Positions 19,679 to 29,621 of a stretch of 40,295 bases of DNA are shown here, piece after piece (the first letter of the stretch is position 1; every line of letters begins with the position of its first letter). The stretch comes from Gemmatimonadota bacterium. Lineage in GTDB: Bacteria; Gemmatimonadota; Gemmatimonadetes; Longimicrobiales; Gaopeijiaceae. The stretch is from contig JAJDVT010000080.1 of assembly GCA_022826005.1 (NCBI GenBank), forward strand, positions 1-40,295. Direction: 5' to 3'. The position numbers were made by a program, and so were the translations under genes. Below the pieces are notes generated by a model. It ran no database searches, was not told the DNA's origin, and saw only the letters and a list, made by a program, of their open reading frames with translations.

Positions 19679-20788
19679 CTACCTCCGGATCGAGCCCTCG
19701 GTGTAGAACGGGGGCCGCTGCGTGACCGCCGGGATGACGCGGCCCCGGATCCGCACTCCCACTTCCGTGCCGGGACGGGCTGCCTCGGCGGGGAGATAGC
19801 CGAGCGCGATGCCCCCGCCGAGCGAGGGGCTGGCCACGCCGGAGGTGACCGTGCCGACGTCCTCGCCGGCGTGCACTATGGGGTAGCCGGGCCGGGGGAA
19901 GCCGCGCGCGGTCAGGCGGATGCCGGTGAGGCGTCGGCGGACGCCCCGGGCCTTCTCGGCCGCGAAGGCGTCGCGGCCGATGAAATCGCCGGCCTGCAGC
20001 TTGACGATCCACCCCAGGCCGGACTCCAGGGCGGTGTGTTCCTCGTCGAGATCGTTGCCGTAGAGCGCGTAGCCCATCTCCAGGCGCAGGGAATCGCGGG
20101 CGCCGAGCCCGGCCGGCTGGAGTCCGAACGGCTGTCCGGCCTTGGAGACCGCGTTCCAGACGGCCTCGGCCGCGGCTGCGGGAACGTACAGCTCGAAGCC
20201 GTCCTCGCCGGTGTAGCCGGTCCTGCTGATCACACCGCGCACGCCGCCAACGGCGCCTTCCGCGAAGCGGTAGTACCCCACCGCGCCCAGGTCTGCGTCG
20301 GTGACCGGGTCAAGGATCGCCTGGCTTGCGGGCCCTTGCAGAGCGATCAGTGCGATGTCGTCGGAGTCGTCCGACAGTTCCACGTCAAAGCGCGCGGCGT
20401 GATCGGTCACCCACCGCCAGTCCTTCGCCCGGTTGCCGGCGTTCACCACCAGCATGAAGCGGTCCGCGAAGCGGTAGACGAGCAGGTCGTCCAGGATGCG
20501 GCCCTCCCCGTTGCACAGCGCCGAGTACTGCGCCTGACCGACGGCCACGCGCGAGGCGTCGTTCACCGTCAGGTACTGTACGAGTTCGTGCGCCTGCGGC
20601 CCCCGCACGGTGAACTCCCCCATGTGGGAGACATCGAAGAGTCCGGCGGACTTGCGCACCGCCGCGTGCTCCGCCCTGATCCCGGCCGGGTACTGGATCG
20701 GCATCGCGTAGCCGGCGAAGGGCACCATCCGGGCGCCGAGCGAAGTGTGAATGTCGTAGAGCGGCGTTCTGATGGGTTGAGCGTCCAT
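19679..20788 (-). CDS. gcvT: Aminomethyltransferase, glycine cleavage T protein
   Basis: T protein of the glycine cleavage system. It transfers the aminomethyl carbon from the H protein lipoyl arm to tetrahydrofolate, releasing ammonia. The 369-residue product starts MDAQPIRTPLYDIHTSLGAR, the usual N terminus. It has FDVSHMGEF, a GcvT core with SRTGYTGEDGFE and LGARDSLRLEMGY, and a C-terminal barrel domain (VGTVTSG, SPSLGGGIALGYL). The ATG at 20788 has a GGGGA ribosome site; in-frame ATGs at 20827 and 20839 fall inside the palindromic control region. No other glycine cleavage gene is in this window. It sits 82 bp after argF and 10 bp before the sigma-54 activator gene. Confidence 0.95.
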   Translation of the reverse strand: MDAQPIRTPLYDIHTSLGARMVPFAGYAMPIQYPAGIRAEHAAVRKSAGLFDVSHMGEFTVRGPQAHELVQYLTVNDASRVAVGQAQYSALCNGEGRILDDLLVYRFADRFMLVVNAGNRAKDWRWVTDHAARFDVELSDDSDDIALIALQGPASQAILDPVTDADLGAVGYYRFAEGAVGGVRGVISRTGYTGEDGFELYVPAAAAEAVWNAVSKAGQPFGLQPAGLGARDSLRLEMGYALYGNDLDEEHTALESGLGWIVKLQAGDFIGRDAFAAEKARGVRRRLTGIRLTARGFPRPGYPIVHAGEDVGTVTSGVASPSLGGGIALGYLPAEAARPGTEVGVRIRGRVIPAVTQRPPFYTEGSIRR

Positions 20789-20821
20789 GTGGGTCCCCGG
20801 AGCCGCATGGCTCCTGTGTTC

Positions 20822-20855
20822 GTTCATATGAACGTCCATATCCGTCCATATGGAC
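20822..20855. promoter_or_regulatory. Paired 12-bp palindromes upstream of gcvT
   Basis: GTTCATATGAAC (20822-20833) and GTCCATATGGAC (20844-20855) are both perfect 12-bp palindromes with a shared CATATG core and starts 22 bp apart, two helical turns. A half-site GTCCATAT (20834) lies between them. They sit 34-67 bp upstream of the gcvT ATG in the only gap between argF and gcvT. A regulator operator is the simplest reading; its factor is unknown. A T-rich run (20856-20861) follows on the plus strand. Confidence 0.5.
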
Positions 20856-20870
20856 TTTTTTCTCGCTGGA

Positions 20871-21782
20871 TCAGGGGATCAGATCCAGTAGAATGGCCTT
20901 GATCACATGCAGGCGGTTCTCGGCTTCCCGGTATACGCGCGAGCGCTTTCCGTCGATCACGGCCGCTGTGACCTCCTCGCCCCGGTGGGCGGGGAGGCAG
21001 TGGAGAAAGATACCCGAAGGGTGGGCCCGCGCCATCAAGGCCTCGTCCACGCAGTAGCCAGCGAAGGCCGCCTCTCGGGCCGCCTGCTCGTCCTCCTGCC
21101 CCATCGAGGCCCAGACATCGGTGGTGACTACTCGCGCACCCGCGGCCGCGTCGGCGGGAGTGTCCACCATCTCCACGTCACCGGCGGCGCGCGCCCGGGC
21201 AAGGATCTGCGGGTCGGGACCGTACCCGGGCGGGCAGGCCAGCCGGAGCGCGAACCCCAGGCGGGATGCGGCGTTGAGCCAGGAGTGGGCCATGTTGTTC
21301 CCGTCGCCGATCCAGGCCACCCGCAGCCCGCTGACGTCGTCTCCGAACTCCTCGATGGCCGTGAGAAGGTCGGCCATGACCTGGCAGGGGTGCAACAGAT
21401 CGGTGAGGCCGTTGATGACCGGGACCGAAGCGTCCCGCGCAAGCTCGACCACCTCGTCATGGCCGAAGGTGCGGATCAGGATCGCGTCGACGTAGCGGCT
21501 CAGGACCCGGGCCGTGTCGCGGACGCTCTCGCCGCGCCCCATCTGGGAGTCGCGGTCCGCGATCATGAGGGCGTGCCCGCCCAGCTGGGCCATCCCCACC
21601 TCCGAGCTGACCCGCGTGCGGGTCGAGCTCTTGCGGAAGATCATCGCGAGGCAGCGGCCCTCCAGCAGACGCCCGGTGATCCTGCCCACCTTGAGGCGGC
21701 GTGCCAGATCCAGGAGGTGGAGCAGGTAGCCGCCGTCGTGTTCGGCGAGATCGATGAAGTCGCGCGCCTTGCGGGATCCCAT
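20871..21782 (-). CDS. argF: Ornithine carbamoyltransferase
   Basis: Joins ornithine and carbamoyl phosphate to make citrulline in arginine synthesis. The 303-residue product has the carbamoyl-phosphate site STRTR (53-57), HPCQ (131-134), the ornithine-side segment TDVWASMGQ, and the catalytic HCLPAHRGEEV (about 262-272). The motif after STRTR reads VSSE where VSFE is usual, a small departure; the rest is complete. The ATG at 21782 lies 14 bp after the hslU stop. Other transcarbamylases were considered, but HCLP with the TDVWxSMG loop points to the ornithine enzyme. Confidence 0.92.
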   Translation of the reverse strand: MGSRKARDFIDLAEHDGGYLLHLLDLARRLKVGRITGRLLEGRCLAMIFRKSSTRTRVSSEVGMAQLGGHALMIADRDSQMGRGESVRDTARVLSRYVDAILIRTFGHDEVVELARDASVPVINGLTDLLHPCQVMADLLTAIEEFGDDVSGLRVAWIGDGNNMAHSWLNAASRLGFALRLACPPGYGPDPQILARARAAGDVEMVDTPADAAAGARVVTTDVWASMGQEDEQAAREAAFAGYCVDEALMARAHPSGIFLHCLPAHRGEEVTAAVIDGKRSRVYREAENRLHVIKAILLDLIP

Positions 21783-21796
21783 GCCCCGTGCCCGGA

Positions 21797-23349
<1,553 letters not shown>

Positions 23350-23353
<4 letters not shown>

Positions 23354-23949
23354 GCGGGTTCCAGCTCCAGCACGGTGATTTCCCGATTCGTGAAGACACA
23401 GATGTCGGCGGCAATCTCCATGGCGCGGAGCGCGATCGTGGGCGCATCCATGTCGGTGTGCTCGTACAGCGCGTTGGCCGCCGCGAGGGCGTAGGCGCCG
23501 CCCGAACCAATGGCCACGATGGGCCTGTCGGGCTCGATCACGTTGCCGTCGCCGCCCACCAGGAAGAGGTGATTGCGATCCGCCACCGCCAGGAGGGCCT
23601 CGAGGCGGCGGAGGTAACGGTCCGTGCGCCACTCCTTGGCCAGCTCGACGCAGGCGCGCGGCAGGTTCAAGGGCCAGCGTTCCAGCTTCCCCTCGAGCTT
23701 GGAGAAGAGGGTGAAGGCGTCCGCCACCGCCCCTGCGAAGCCGGCCAGGATGTTGCCGTCGCGGAGCAGCCGCACCTTGCGCGCAGCCCCTTTCACCACC
23801 GTTTCCCCCATGGTCACCTGGCCGTCGCCGGCCATCGCCACCCGGCTGTCGCGGGCGATCGCGATGACGGTGGTGGCGCGCACGGGACTGCCCGGTTCCA
23901 GGGACGACACGGGGGATGGGCGCTCGCGGGAAGAGTTCGTTGGGGCCAT
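23350..23949 (-). CDS. hslV: ATP-dependent protease proteolytic subunit HslV (ClpQ)
   Basis: Threonine peptidase forming the proteolytic core of the HslUV complex. The 199-residue frame from the ATG at 23949 contains [19 protein letters not shown] at residues 26-44. This matches the mature HslV N terminus, so Thr26 should become the catalytic Thr1 after cleavage of an unusually long leader. A GTG at 23883 would instead give a normal 3-residue leader (MRA-TT). [11 protein letters not shown] and [11 protein letters not shown] are further family segments. It couples to hslU by ATGA. Upstream lie fragments of the interspersed repeat instead of a tight junction with xerC. Confidence 0.94.
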
Positions 23950-23964
23950 TCTGAGCGGAGAGGT

Positions 23965-24020
23965 CCAGCCCGGATGCATCACCGTTCAAATGCAGCGGGG
24001 CGTATTCCACGGACTGCTGG
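23965..24020 (+). repeat. MITE-like repeat, right-end fragment
   Basis: CCAGCCCGGATGCATCACC, then GTTCAAATGCAGCGGGGCG and GTATTCCACGGACTGCTGG match the right third and terminal repeat of copies B and D. It lies just upstream of hslV, so it forms much of the hslV leader on the other strand. Confidence 0.65.
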
Positions 24021-24084
24021 AGGCCGGTGCGGCTTGGCAGTCAACAAAGGTAGGCACGACGGGGGACGGCGGGTAGGGGAGTTC

Positions 24085-24120
24085 CGGCGAGGCGCCGGGC
24101 CGGCAAGGCGCGACAAGAGG
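24085..24120 (+). repeat. MITE-like repeat, left-third fragment
   Basis: CGGCGAGGCGCCGGGCCGG then CAAGGCGCGACAAGAGG matches the left third of the repeat without its terminal motif. With the right-end fragment 65 bp away, it repeats the right-end-then-left-end arrangement seen near 17190. It touches the end of xerC, whose stop is at 24122. Confidence 0.5.
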
Positions 24121-24121
24121 G

Positions 24122-25027
24122 CTATGCGCGCGGGTGGGTTCCCTTGTATACGCGGCGGAGGCGCTCCCGGGAGGTGTGCGCGTAGATCTGCGTCGTGCCC
24201 AGCGAGGCGTGCCCCAGGAGCTCCTTGACAGCCATGAGATCGGCGCCCGCGTCGAGGAGGTGGGTCGCGAAGGTGTGGCGCAGCGAGTGGACGGACAAGC
24301 CGGTCGCCGAGGCGCAATCATCCAGCACCTCACGGACGGTGCGCTGAATGTAGCGGCCGGAGAGGCGCCGCCCGTGCCGCCCGACGAAGAGCGCATCGCA
24401 GCCGGGCTGTGCGACCTCGGCACGGTGAGTGAGGTAGCGCCGAACGGCTCCGGCGGCGGCCGAGGTCACCGGAACGATCCGCTCCTTGCGGCCCTTGCCG
24501 AGCACGCGGACCAGACCCCGTTCCAGGTCCAGCGACCGGGTGTCGAGCGACGTGAGTTCGGAGAGGCGCAGGCCGCTCCCGTAGAGGAGTTCCAGGATGG
24601 CAAGCAGGCGGGTCGTGGTGAGATCGTCCCGGCCGGCGGCGGCGGCCTCCGCCCAGTGCAGCAGCCGCTGCATCTCTTCGCTGCGCACGTGGCCCGGGAG
24701 GGTGCGGTCGAGCCGCGGGCCGCGCACGAGGCGCGCCGGGTTCGCCGGGATCTCGCCTTCGCGGTGGAGGTGGCGGAAGAGGGCGCGGACCGCTGACAGC
24801 TTGCGCGCGACGGTGCGCGGCGCGAGACCCCGCCGGGTGGCGTGGCCGAGGAAGGCGCGGAGATCTCCCCGGGTGATGTCGCGCCAGTGGAATTCCGCGC
24901 GGCCGAGGTGGCAGCCGAGGAAGGCTTCGAGGTCGCGCAGGTCGCGCCTGTAGGCCGCGATCGTATGGGGGGACAGGTTGCGGCCGCTCTCCAGGTGGCC
25001 GAGGAAGTGCGCGACCTGGGGGGTCAT
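24122..25027 (-). CDS. xerC: Tyrosine recombinase XerC-like
   Basis: Site-specific recombinase that, with XerD, resolves chromosome dimers at dif. The 301-residue product has an N-terminal SAM-like DNA-binding domain (about 1-88). The catalytic residues are complete: Arg154 (GSGLRLSEL), Lys178 (GKGRKER), His247 and Arg250 (HSLRHTFATHLL), His273 (LLGHASLGTT) and Tyr282 (IYAH). The ATG at 25027 overlaps the trmFO TGA (ATGA). Its place between trmFO and hslV is the conserved Bacillus codV position, which supports a housekeeping XerC rather than a phage integrase. Sequence alone does not fully separate XerC from XerD. Confidence 0.92.
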   Translation of the reverse strand: MTPQVAHFLGHLESGRNLSPHTIAAYRRDLRDLEAFLGCHLGRAEFHWRDITRGDLRAFLGHATRRGLAPRTVARKLSAVRALFRHLHREGEIPANPARLVRGPRLDRTLPGHVRSEEMQRLLHWAEAAAAGRDDLTTTRLLAILELLYGSGLRLSELTSLDTRSLDLERGLVRVLGKGRKERIVPVTSAAAGAVRRYLTHRAEVAQPGCDALFVGRHGRRLSGRYIQRTVREVLDDCASATGLSVHSLRHTFATHLLDAGADLMAVKELLGHASLGTTQIYAHTSRERLRRVYKGTHPRA

Positions 25028-26355
25028 TGCCGGGCGCCCACGGCGGCGGGAACGAGATCGTGTTCGGCGATCCAGTTCCGGAAGCAGCGATCGGCACGCT
25101 CTGCCAGGGCTTCCCGGCGCAACGCCTTCTTCCTGGGCGCGCCGGGCAGCGGGTCCACCAGTCCCCAGTTGGAGTTCATGGGCTGGAAGGAGTCCGGATC
25201 CGCTTGCCGCAGGTACCGGTACAGTCCGCCCATCATGGTGACGCCCGCAGGCACCACGGGCTCCTGGCCCTTCATGACCCGGTCAAGGTTGATTCCCGCC
25301 AGAATGCCGGAGGCAGCGGATTCCGTATATCCCTCCACCCCCGTGAGTTGCCCGGCGAAGAACAGATCCTCGCGGCGGCGCGACGAACCCCAGGCGGTGA
25401 GGCAGCGGGGGAAGTTCAGGTAGGTGTTGCGGTGGATGGAGCCCCACCGGAGGAACTCCGCCTCCCCGAGCCCGGGAATCATGGAGAACACCCGCCGCTG
25501 CTCCCCGGTTCGCAGGCGGGTCTGGAAGCCGACCAGGTTCCACATCTGCCCAGCCCGGTCCTCCCGCCTGAGCTGGACGACCGCGTGGGGCCGAGAACCG
25601 GTCCGTGGATCCCGCAGGCCCACCGGCTTCATCGGCCCGAAGCGCAGGGTGTCGTGACCCCGCGCAGCCATCACCTCGATTGGCAGACACCCCTCGAAGT
25701 AGGGGACGGTGTCCCAGTCGTGTCCGTCGTATACATCGGCTCTGCGCAGGGCCGCGAGGAACGCGTCGTATTCGGCCGCGTCGAGCGGGCAGTTCAGATA
25801 GTCCGCCTCCTGCCCGTAGCGGCCGGCTGCGAAGACCAGGCGACGATCGAGCGAATCGGCATGAACGATCGGGGCGATCGCGTCATAGAAGGCCAGCCCC
25901 TCATCCCCCAACTCCGCCCTGATGGCGTCGGCCAGCGCGGCCGACGTGAGCGGCCCGGTCGACACGACCACCGGACCCTCCGGGATCGACTCCGCCTCGT
26001 CACGCGTCACCGTGATGCCGGGATGGGCCTCCACCCTTAGCGTCAGCGCATTCGCGAAGAGATGCCTGTCGACAGCCAGCGCGGAGCCGGCCGGAACCCT
26101 GCTCTCATCGGCCGCCGCAAGGAGCGCGGAGCCGAGACACCGCATCTCGCGCTTGAGTTGGCCGTGCGCGGTAGCCGGGAGCTCGCTCTTGAAGGAATTG
26201 GTGCAGACCAGTTCCCCGAGCGCGTCGGTCCGGTGCGCCTCGGTCGTCCGCACCGGACGCATTTCGATCAGCGCCACCTGGTGGCCCGAGCGCGCCAGGG
26301 CCAGCGCCGCCTCGCAGCCTGCCAGTCCACCCCCGACCACGATCGCCGCGCTCAA
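25024..26355 (-). CDS. trmFO: tRNA (uracil-54-C5) methyltransferase, folate/FAD-dependent TrmFO
   Basis: Flavoenzyme that makes 5-methyluridine at position 54 of tRNA using methylenetetrahydrofolate. The 443-residue product starts with a dinucleotide-binding motif, VVGGGLAGCEAALALA. It carries the family signatures ELVCTNSFKSE, PVGLRDPRTG, QLRREDRAGQMWNLVGFQT and the C-terminal GVEGYTESAASG. The TTG at 26355 is the start that keeps the full nucleotide-binding strand, 12 bp after the topA stop. It is placed exactly as in the topA-trmFO-xerC-hslVU order known from Bacillus. Confidence 0.95.
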   Translation of the reverse strand: MSAAIVVGGGLAGCEAALALARSGHQVALIEMRPVRTTEAHRTDALGELVCTNSFKSELPATAHGQLKREMRCLGSALLAAADESRVPAGSALAVDRHLFANALTLRVEAHPGITVTRDEAESIPEGPVVVSTGPLTSAALADAIRAELGDEGLAFYDAIAPIVHADSLDRRLVFAAGRYGQEADYLNCPLDAAEYDAFLAALRRADVYDGHDWDTVPYFEGCLPIEVMAARGHDTLRFGPMKPVGLRDPRTGSRPHAVVQLRREDRAGQMWNLVGFQTRLRTGEQRRVFSMIPGLGEAEFLRWGSIHRNTYLNFPRCLTAWGSSRRREDLFFAGQLTGVEGYTESAASGILAGINLDRVMKGQEPVVPAGVTMMGGLYRYLRQADPDSFQPMNSNWGLVDPLPGAPRKKALRREALAERADRCFRNWIAEHDLVPAAVGARQ

Positions 26356-26367
26356 ACCGCGATCCCC

Positions 26368-29031
26368 TCAGCGCCGCGCCGCGGAGGTCCTTCGCCGGCC
26401 TCCGGATCTCCGGGTCTTCTTTCGCTGGGCGGCTTCCGCCAGAAGCTCGGCCGCCTGCCCGATGGTCACGGCCGCCGGGTCCGTGCCCCTGGGGATGCTT
26501 GCGTTGGTGGTCCCATCGGTGACGTACGGCCCGTAGCGCCCTTCCAGCACCCGGACCGCCTTGCCCGAGTCGGGGTGGGCGCCCAGCTCCTTGAGTACCG
26601 CCCTGGCGGCGCGGCGTGGCCTCTTCTCCTGGGCGAGCAGGGTCAACGCCTCATCCAGCGTCACCGTGAAGACCCGGTCGGCGGACTCGATGTTGCGGTA
26701 TTCGCGGCCCCGCTGCACGTATGGGCCGTAGCGTCCCAGCCCGGCCTTCACCGGTTCGCCGCTCTCGGGATCCTTGCCGAGAGTCCGGGGGAGCGAGAGG
26801 AGGCGCAACGCATAGGCGAGGGTGACATCGGCCGGGTCCATCCCGTCGGGAAGACCGACCCAGCGGGGTTTCTCCTGCGCCCTCGAGTCTCCCAGCTGGA
26901 CGTAGGGACCATACCGGCCCTTTCTGACGAAGACCGGCCGACCGGTCGCCGGATCGTTGCCGATGGGCTCCTCACCGCCCCTGGGGGTGTTCAGAAGGCC
27001 GGTCAGCTTGTCCACGGTAAGCTCGTCAATGAGCATCTCGTCGGGGATCGTGGCCCGCACCACGGCATCCCCCTTGCCCCGCTCCGCATACACCGAGTCC
27101 CTTCCTATCCTGATTCGGATGGGCTCGCCTGTGTCCGGGTCGGTGCCGGCGGTTACGGCAGGGTAGTCAATCCCCGGAAGGGTCTCCTCGATCTGGCGGG
27201 CGAGGCCGGGCTTCCCTCGCCGTCCGTTGTAGAAGTCGCGCAGGAAGCTCTCCGATTCCACTTCCCCCCGGGCGATGTCGTCGAGCGCGTCCTCCATGCG
27301 GGCCGTGAAGCCAACGTCCACGTACTTCTCGAAGTGGGAGCGCAGGAGCTGGTTCACCGCCATCCCTGTGTAGGTCGGCACCAGATTGCCGCCGCGCTTC
27401 CGCACATAGTCGCGCTCCTGAATGGTCGAAATGGTCGGAGTGTAAGTAGAGGGGCGGCCGATGCCTTCCTCTTCCAGCTTCCGGACCAGGGAAGCCTCCG
27501 TATAGCGGGCCGGGGGCTTCGTCTCGCGGCGCTCGGGTTCGACGGAGCGCAGCAGTACGCCATGGCCGGTTCGGTCGGACGGCACAACCTGGCCGGTGCC
27601 GCGGCTTCCCTCCGCGTGGATCTCGTCCCCTTCCTCGAGCTGTGGCAGGATCTGGTCCTTTCTGGCTCCGCCGTAGGCCCTGAAGAACCCCGGGAAGCGC
27701 ACCACCGAGCCGGTCGCCTGGAAGGCATGGTCGACGCCTTCGATGCGCGCGGCGATCTCCAGGGTCGTGCGGTCGAGTCTGGCATCCGCCATCTGGGATG
27801 CGACGGTGCGGTTCCAGATGAGCCGGTAGAGGGCGAGTTCACGGCGGTCCAGATACCTGGCCATCCGGTCGGGGGTCCGGCCGACTTCCGTGGGCCGGAT
27901 CCCTTCGTGGGCCTCCTGGGCGACCCTCGACTTCGTCTTGTAGCGTCTGGGACCCTGGTAGTAGTCGGGACCAAAGGCGGCCTCGATGTGCCGGCCCGCG
28001 TCGGCCAGCGCCTTGTTGGACAGCGTCACCGAGTCGGTTCTCATGTAGGTAATGAGGCCTTCACGGTCCCCTCCGCCCAGATCCACGCCTTCGTAGAGGC
28101 GTTGCGCGATTCTCATCGTCTGCCGGGGCGACATGCCCAGCCGGCTGCTGGCCGCCTGTTGCAGGGTGGAGGTGGTGAACGGGGGCGCAGGCCGTTGCAC
28201 GCTCGACTTTCGTTCGACCGACCCGACCCGCCAGGGCACGGCCTCGACGGCGCCCTCGGCGATGCGTGTCGCGGCATCCTCGTCGAGGGACAGGGCGCGC
28301 GACGAATCGCGAATCCGTCCGGTGGCGGAGTCGAAGTCCTTGCCGGTGGCCAGCAACCGACCCCCCACACGCGTCAGCACGGCGCTGAACACTTCATCCC
28401 CGTGTGCCAGCGTCGCCCTGGCACGCCAGAACTCGGACACGCGGAAGCGCTGGCGCTCCTCCTCCCGTTCCACGATCAGCCGCAGCGCCACGCTCTGGAC
28501 GCGCCCCGCGCTCAGCTTTGTCCGCACCTTCTTCCACAGCACCGGCGAGAGGCTGTAACCGAACAGACGATCGAGAATACGGCGCGCTTCCTGTGCCCGC
28601 ACAAGTCTCTTGTCCACATTCCGCGGGTTTTGCAGGGCCGCCTGGATCGCGGGGCGGGTGATTTCGTGGAAGGCGATGCGCCGGACGGGCACCTTCGGCT
28701 TCAACACCTCCAGCAGATGCCAACTGATGGATTCGCCCTCTCGGTCTTCGTCGGTGGCGAGCACGATCTCTTCGACCCCCGCGAGCTTCGCCTTCAGTTC
28801 GCGCACATGCCTCCTGCTCTCCGCCGGCACGATATAGAAGGGCCGGAATCCCCCTTCGGTGTCGACGGCCATCCGGCCCCATGCCTTGTCCCGGATGGCG
28901 CTGGGCGTCTCGCTGGCCGTCCGCGGGAGGTCGCGGATGTGTCCGTAGGAAGCCTCGACGGTGTATTCCGGGCCGAGGAAACGTTCGATTGTCCTGGCCT
29001 TGGCGGGCGACTCCACAATCACCAGCTTCAC
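26368..29031 (-). CDS. topA: DNA topoisomerase I (type IA)
   Basis: Relaxes negative supercoils by single-strand passage. The 887-residue product starts KLVIVESPAKA (Toprim Glu7) and has DEDREGE (94-100), SAGRVQSVALRLI and the catalytic Tyr329 in EGLITYMRTDS. The C terminus has no zinc fingers. Instead it has several repeats of the GRYGPYV type, spaced through residues about 650-870, and a basic tail (RKKTRRSGGRRR). That tail style is known from other high-GC phyla. The GTG start overlaps the aroK TGA (GTGA), so translation is coupled. Confidence 0.97.
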   Translation of the reverse strand: MKLVIVESPAKARTIERFLGPEYTVEASYGHIRDLPRTASETPSAIRDKAWGRMAVDTEGGFRPFYIVPAESRRHVRELKAKLAGVEEIVLATDEDREGESISWHLLEVLKPKVPVRRIAFHEITRPAIQAALQNPRNVDKRLVRAQEARRILDRLFGYSLSPVLWKKVRTKLSAGRVQSVALRLIVEREEERQRFRVSEFWRARATLAHGDEVFSAVLTRVGGRLLATGKDFDSATGRIRDSSRALSLDEDAATRIAEGAVEAVPWRVGSVERKSSVQRPAPPFTTSTLQQAASSRLGMSPRQTMRIAQRLYEGVDLGGGDREGLITYMRTDSVTLSNKALADAGRHIEAAFGPDYYQGPRRYKTKSRVAQEAHEGIRPTEVGRTPDRMARYLDRRELALYRLIWNRTVASQMADARLDRTTLEIAARIEGVDHAFQATGSVVRFPGFFRAYGGARKDQILPQLEEGDEIHAEGSRGTGQVVPSDRTGHGVLLRSVEPERRETKPPARYTEASLVRKLEEEGIGRPSTYTPTISTIQERDYVRKRGGNLVPTYTGMAVNQLLRSHFEKYVDVGFTARMEDALDDIARGEVESESFLRDFYNGRRGKPGLARQIEETLPGIDYPAVTAGTDPDTGEPIRIRIGRDSVYAERGKGDAVVRATIPDEMLIDELTVDKLTGLLNTPRGGEEPIGNDPATGRPVFVRKGRYGPYVQLGDSRAQEKPRWVGLPDGMDPADVTLAYALRLLSLPRTLGKDPESGEPVKAGLGRYGPYVQRGREYRNIESADRVFTVTLDEALTLLAQEKRPRRAARAVLKELGAHPDSGKAVRVLEGRYGPYVTDGTTNASIPRGTDPAAVTIGQAAELLAEAAQRKKTRRSGGRRRTSAARR

Positions 29032-29621
29032 GCGGTTTCTTCCCTTTTTCCGTGTGCCCCCCGAGGGGCAAGACTCTCTAGAATGTCGCCGACCACTTGG
29101 TCCGGCGTCCTGTGCTCCGTGTCGATCCGGATATCCCCACGCTCGTAGTGTTTCCTGCGCCGAGCCAGGAGCGACTCCGCGGTTGCCAGCGGGTCGGCAA
29201 CCTCCAGCAGGGGTCTCGGGGTGACCGATCCCGCGATCCGCGCCAGCGCCGTCCCGGCACTCACGAGGAGCCAGACCGAGAGTGTTCCGCCGGCCAGCAG
29301 CTCCATGTGACCCGGCTCCGCAGGCCAGCCACCCCCGACGGCGACCACGACCCGCGTGCGCCGCAGGACCTCCCTGCCGACTTCGGATTCCAGGCGGCGG
29401 AAATCCTCGAGGCCACGCCTGCGGATGATCTCGTCCACCGGCGCTCCCGCCTGTTCGGCAGTCTCGTGGTCCAGGTCGACGAAGGTCCAGCCGAGCCGGG
29501 CCGCCAGCATCGGGCCCACCGTCGACTTTCCCGCACCCATGAACCCGATGATCACCAAGCGTTCAACCGAAACCGGCTCGGGCGATGGGCCGGCTTGCAG
29601 CTTCCGTACCGGAGTCTTCAT
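29028..29621 (-). CDS. aroK: Shikimate kinase
   Basis: Phosphorylates shikimate at the 3-hydroxyl in the chorismate pathway. The 197-residue product has a P-loop GFMGAGKST, the Asp of VDLDHE, FRRLESEV for shikimate binding, the glycine loop VAVGGGW and the lid arginine in RPLL. It carries about 18 extra residues before the first strand. The ATG at 29621 overlaps the aroC TGA (ATGA), and its own stop overlaps topA. AroC and AroK are therefore made together, two steps of one pathway. Confidence 0.9.
   Translation of the reverse strand: MKTPVRKLQAGPSPEPVSVERLVIIGFMGAGKSTVGPMLAARLGWTFVDLDHETAEQAGAPVDEIIRRRGLEDFRRLESEVGREVLRRTRVVVAVGGGWPAEPGHMELLAGGTLSVWLLVSAGTALARIAGSVTPRPLLEVADPLATAESLLARRRKHYERGDIRIDTEHRTPDQVVGDILESLAPRGAHGKREETA

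Noticed and set aside
20789-20870. Glycine riboswitch upstream of gcvT
   Set aside because: Only about 80 bp is available and it holds palindromes; no aptamer-like fold or conserved riboswitch core is visible.
24122-25027. xerC as an integrase marking a genomic island
   Set aside because: It sits in the conserved trmFO-xerC-hslV order with overlapping codons, and no phage or island genes or attachment sites are nearby.
26062-29148. A 1028-codon plus-strand frame over topA
   Set aside because: It covers topA and parts of trmFO and aroK antisense; topA has every catalytic motif, and the plus frame shows only composition-driven sequence.
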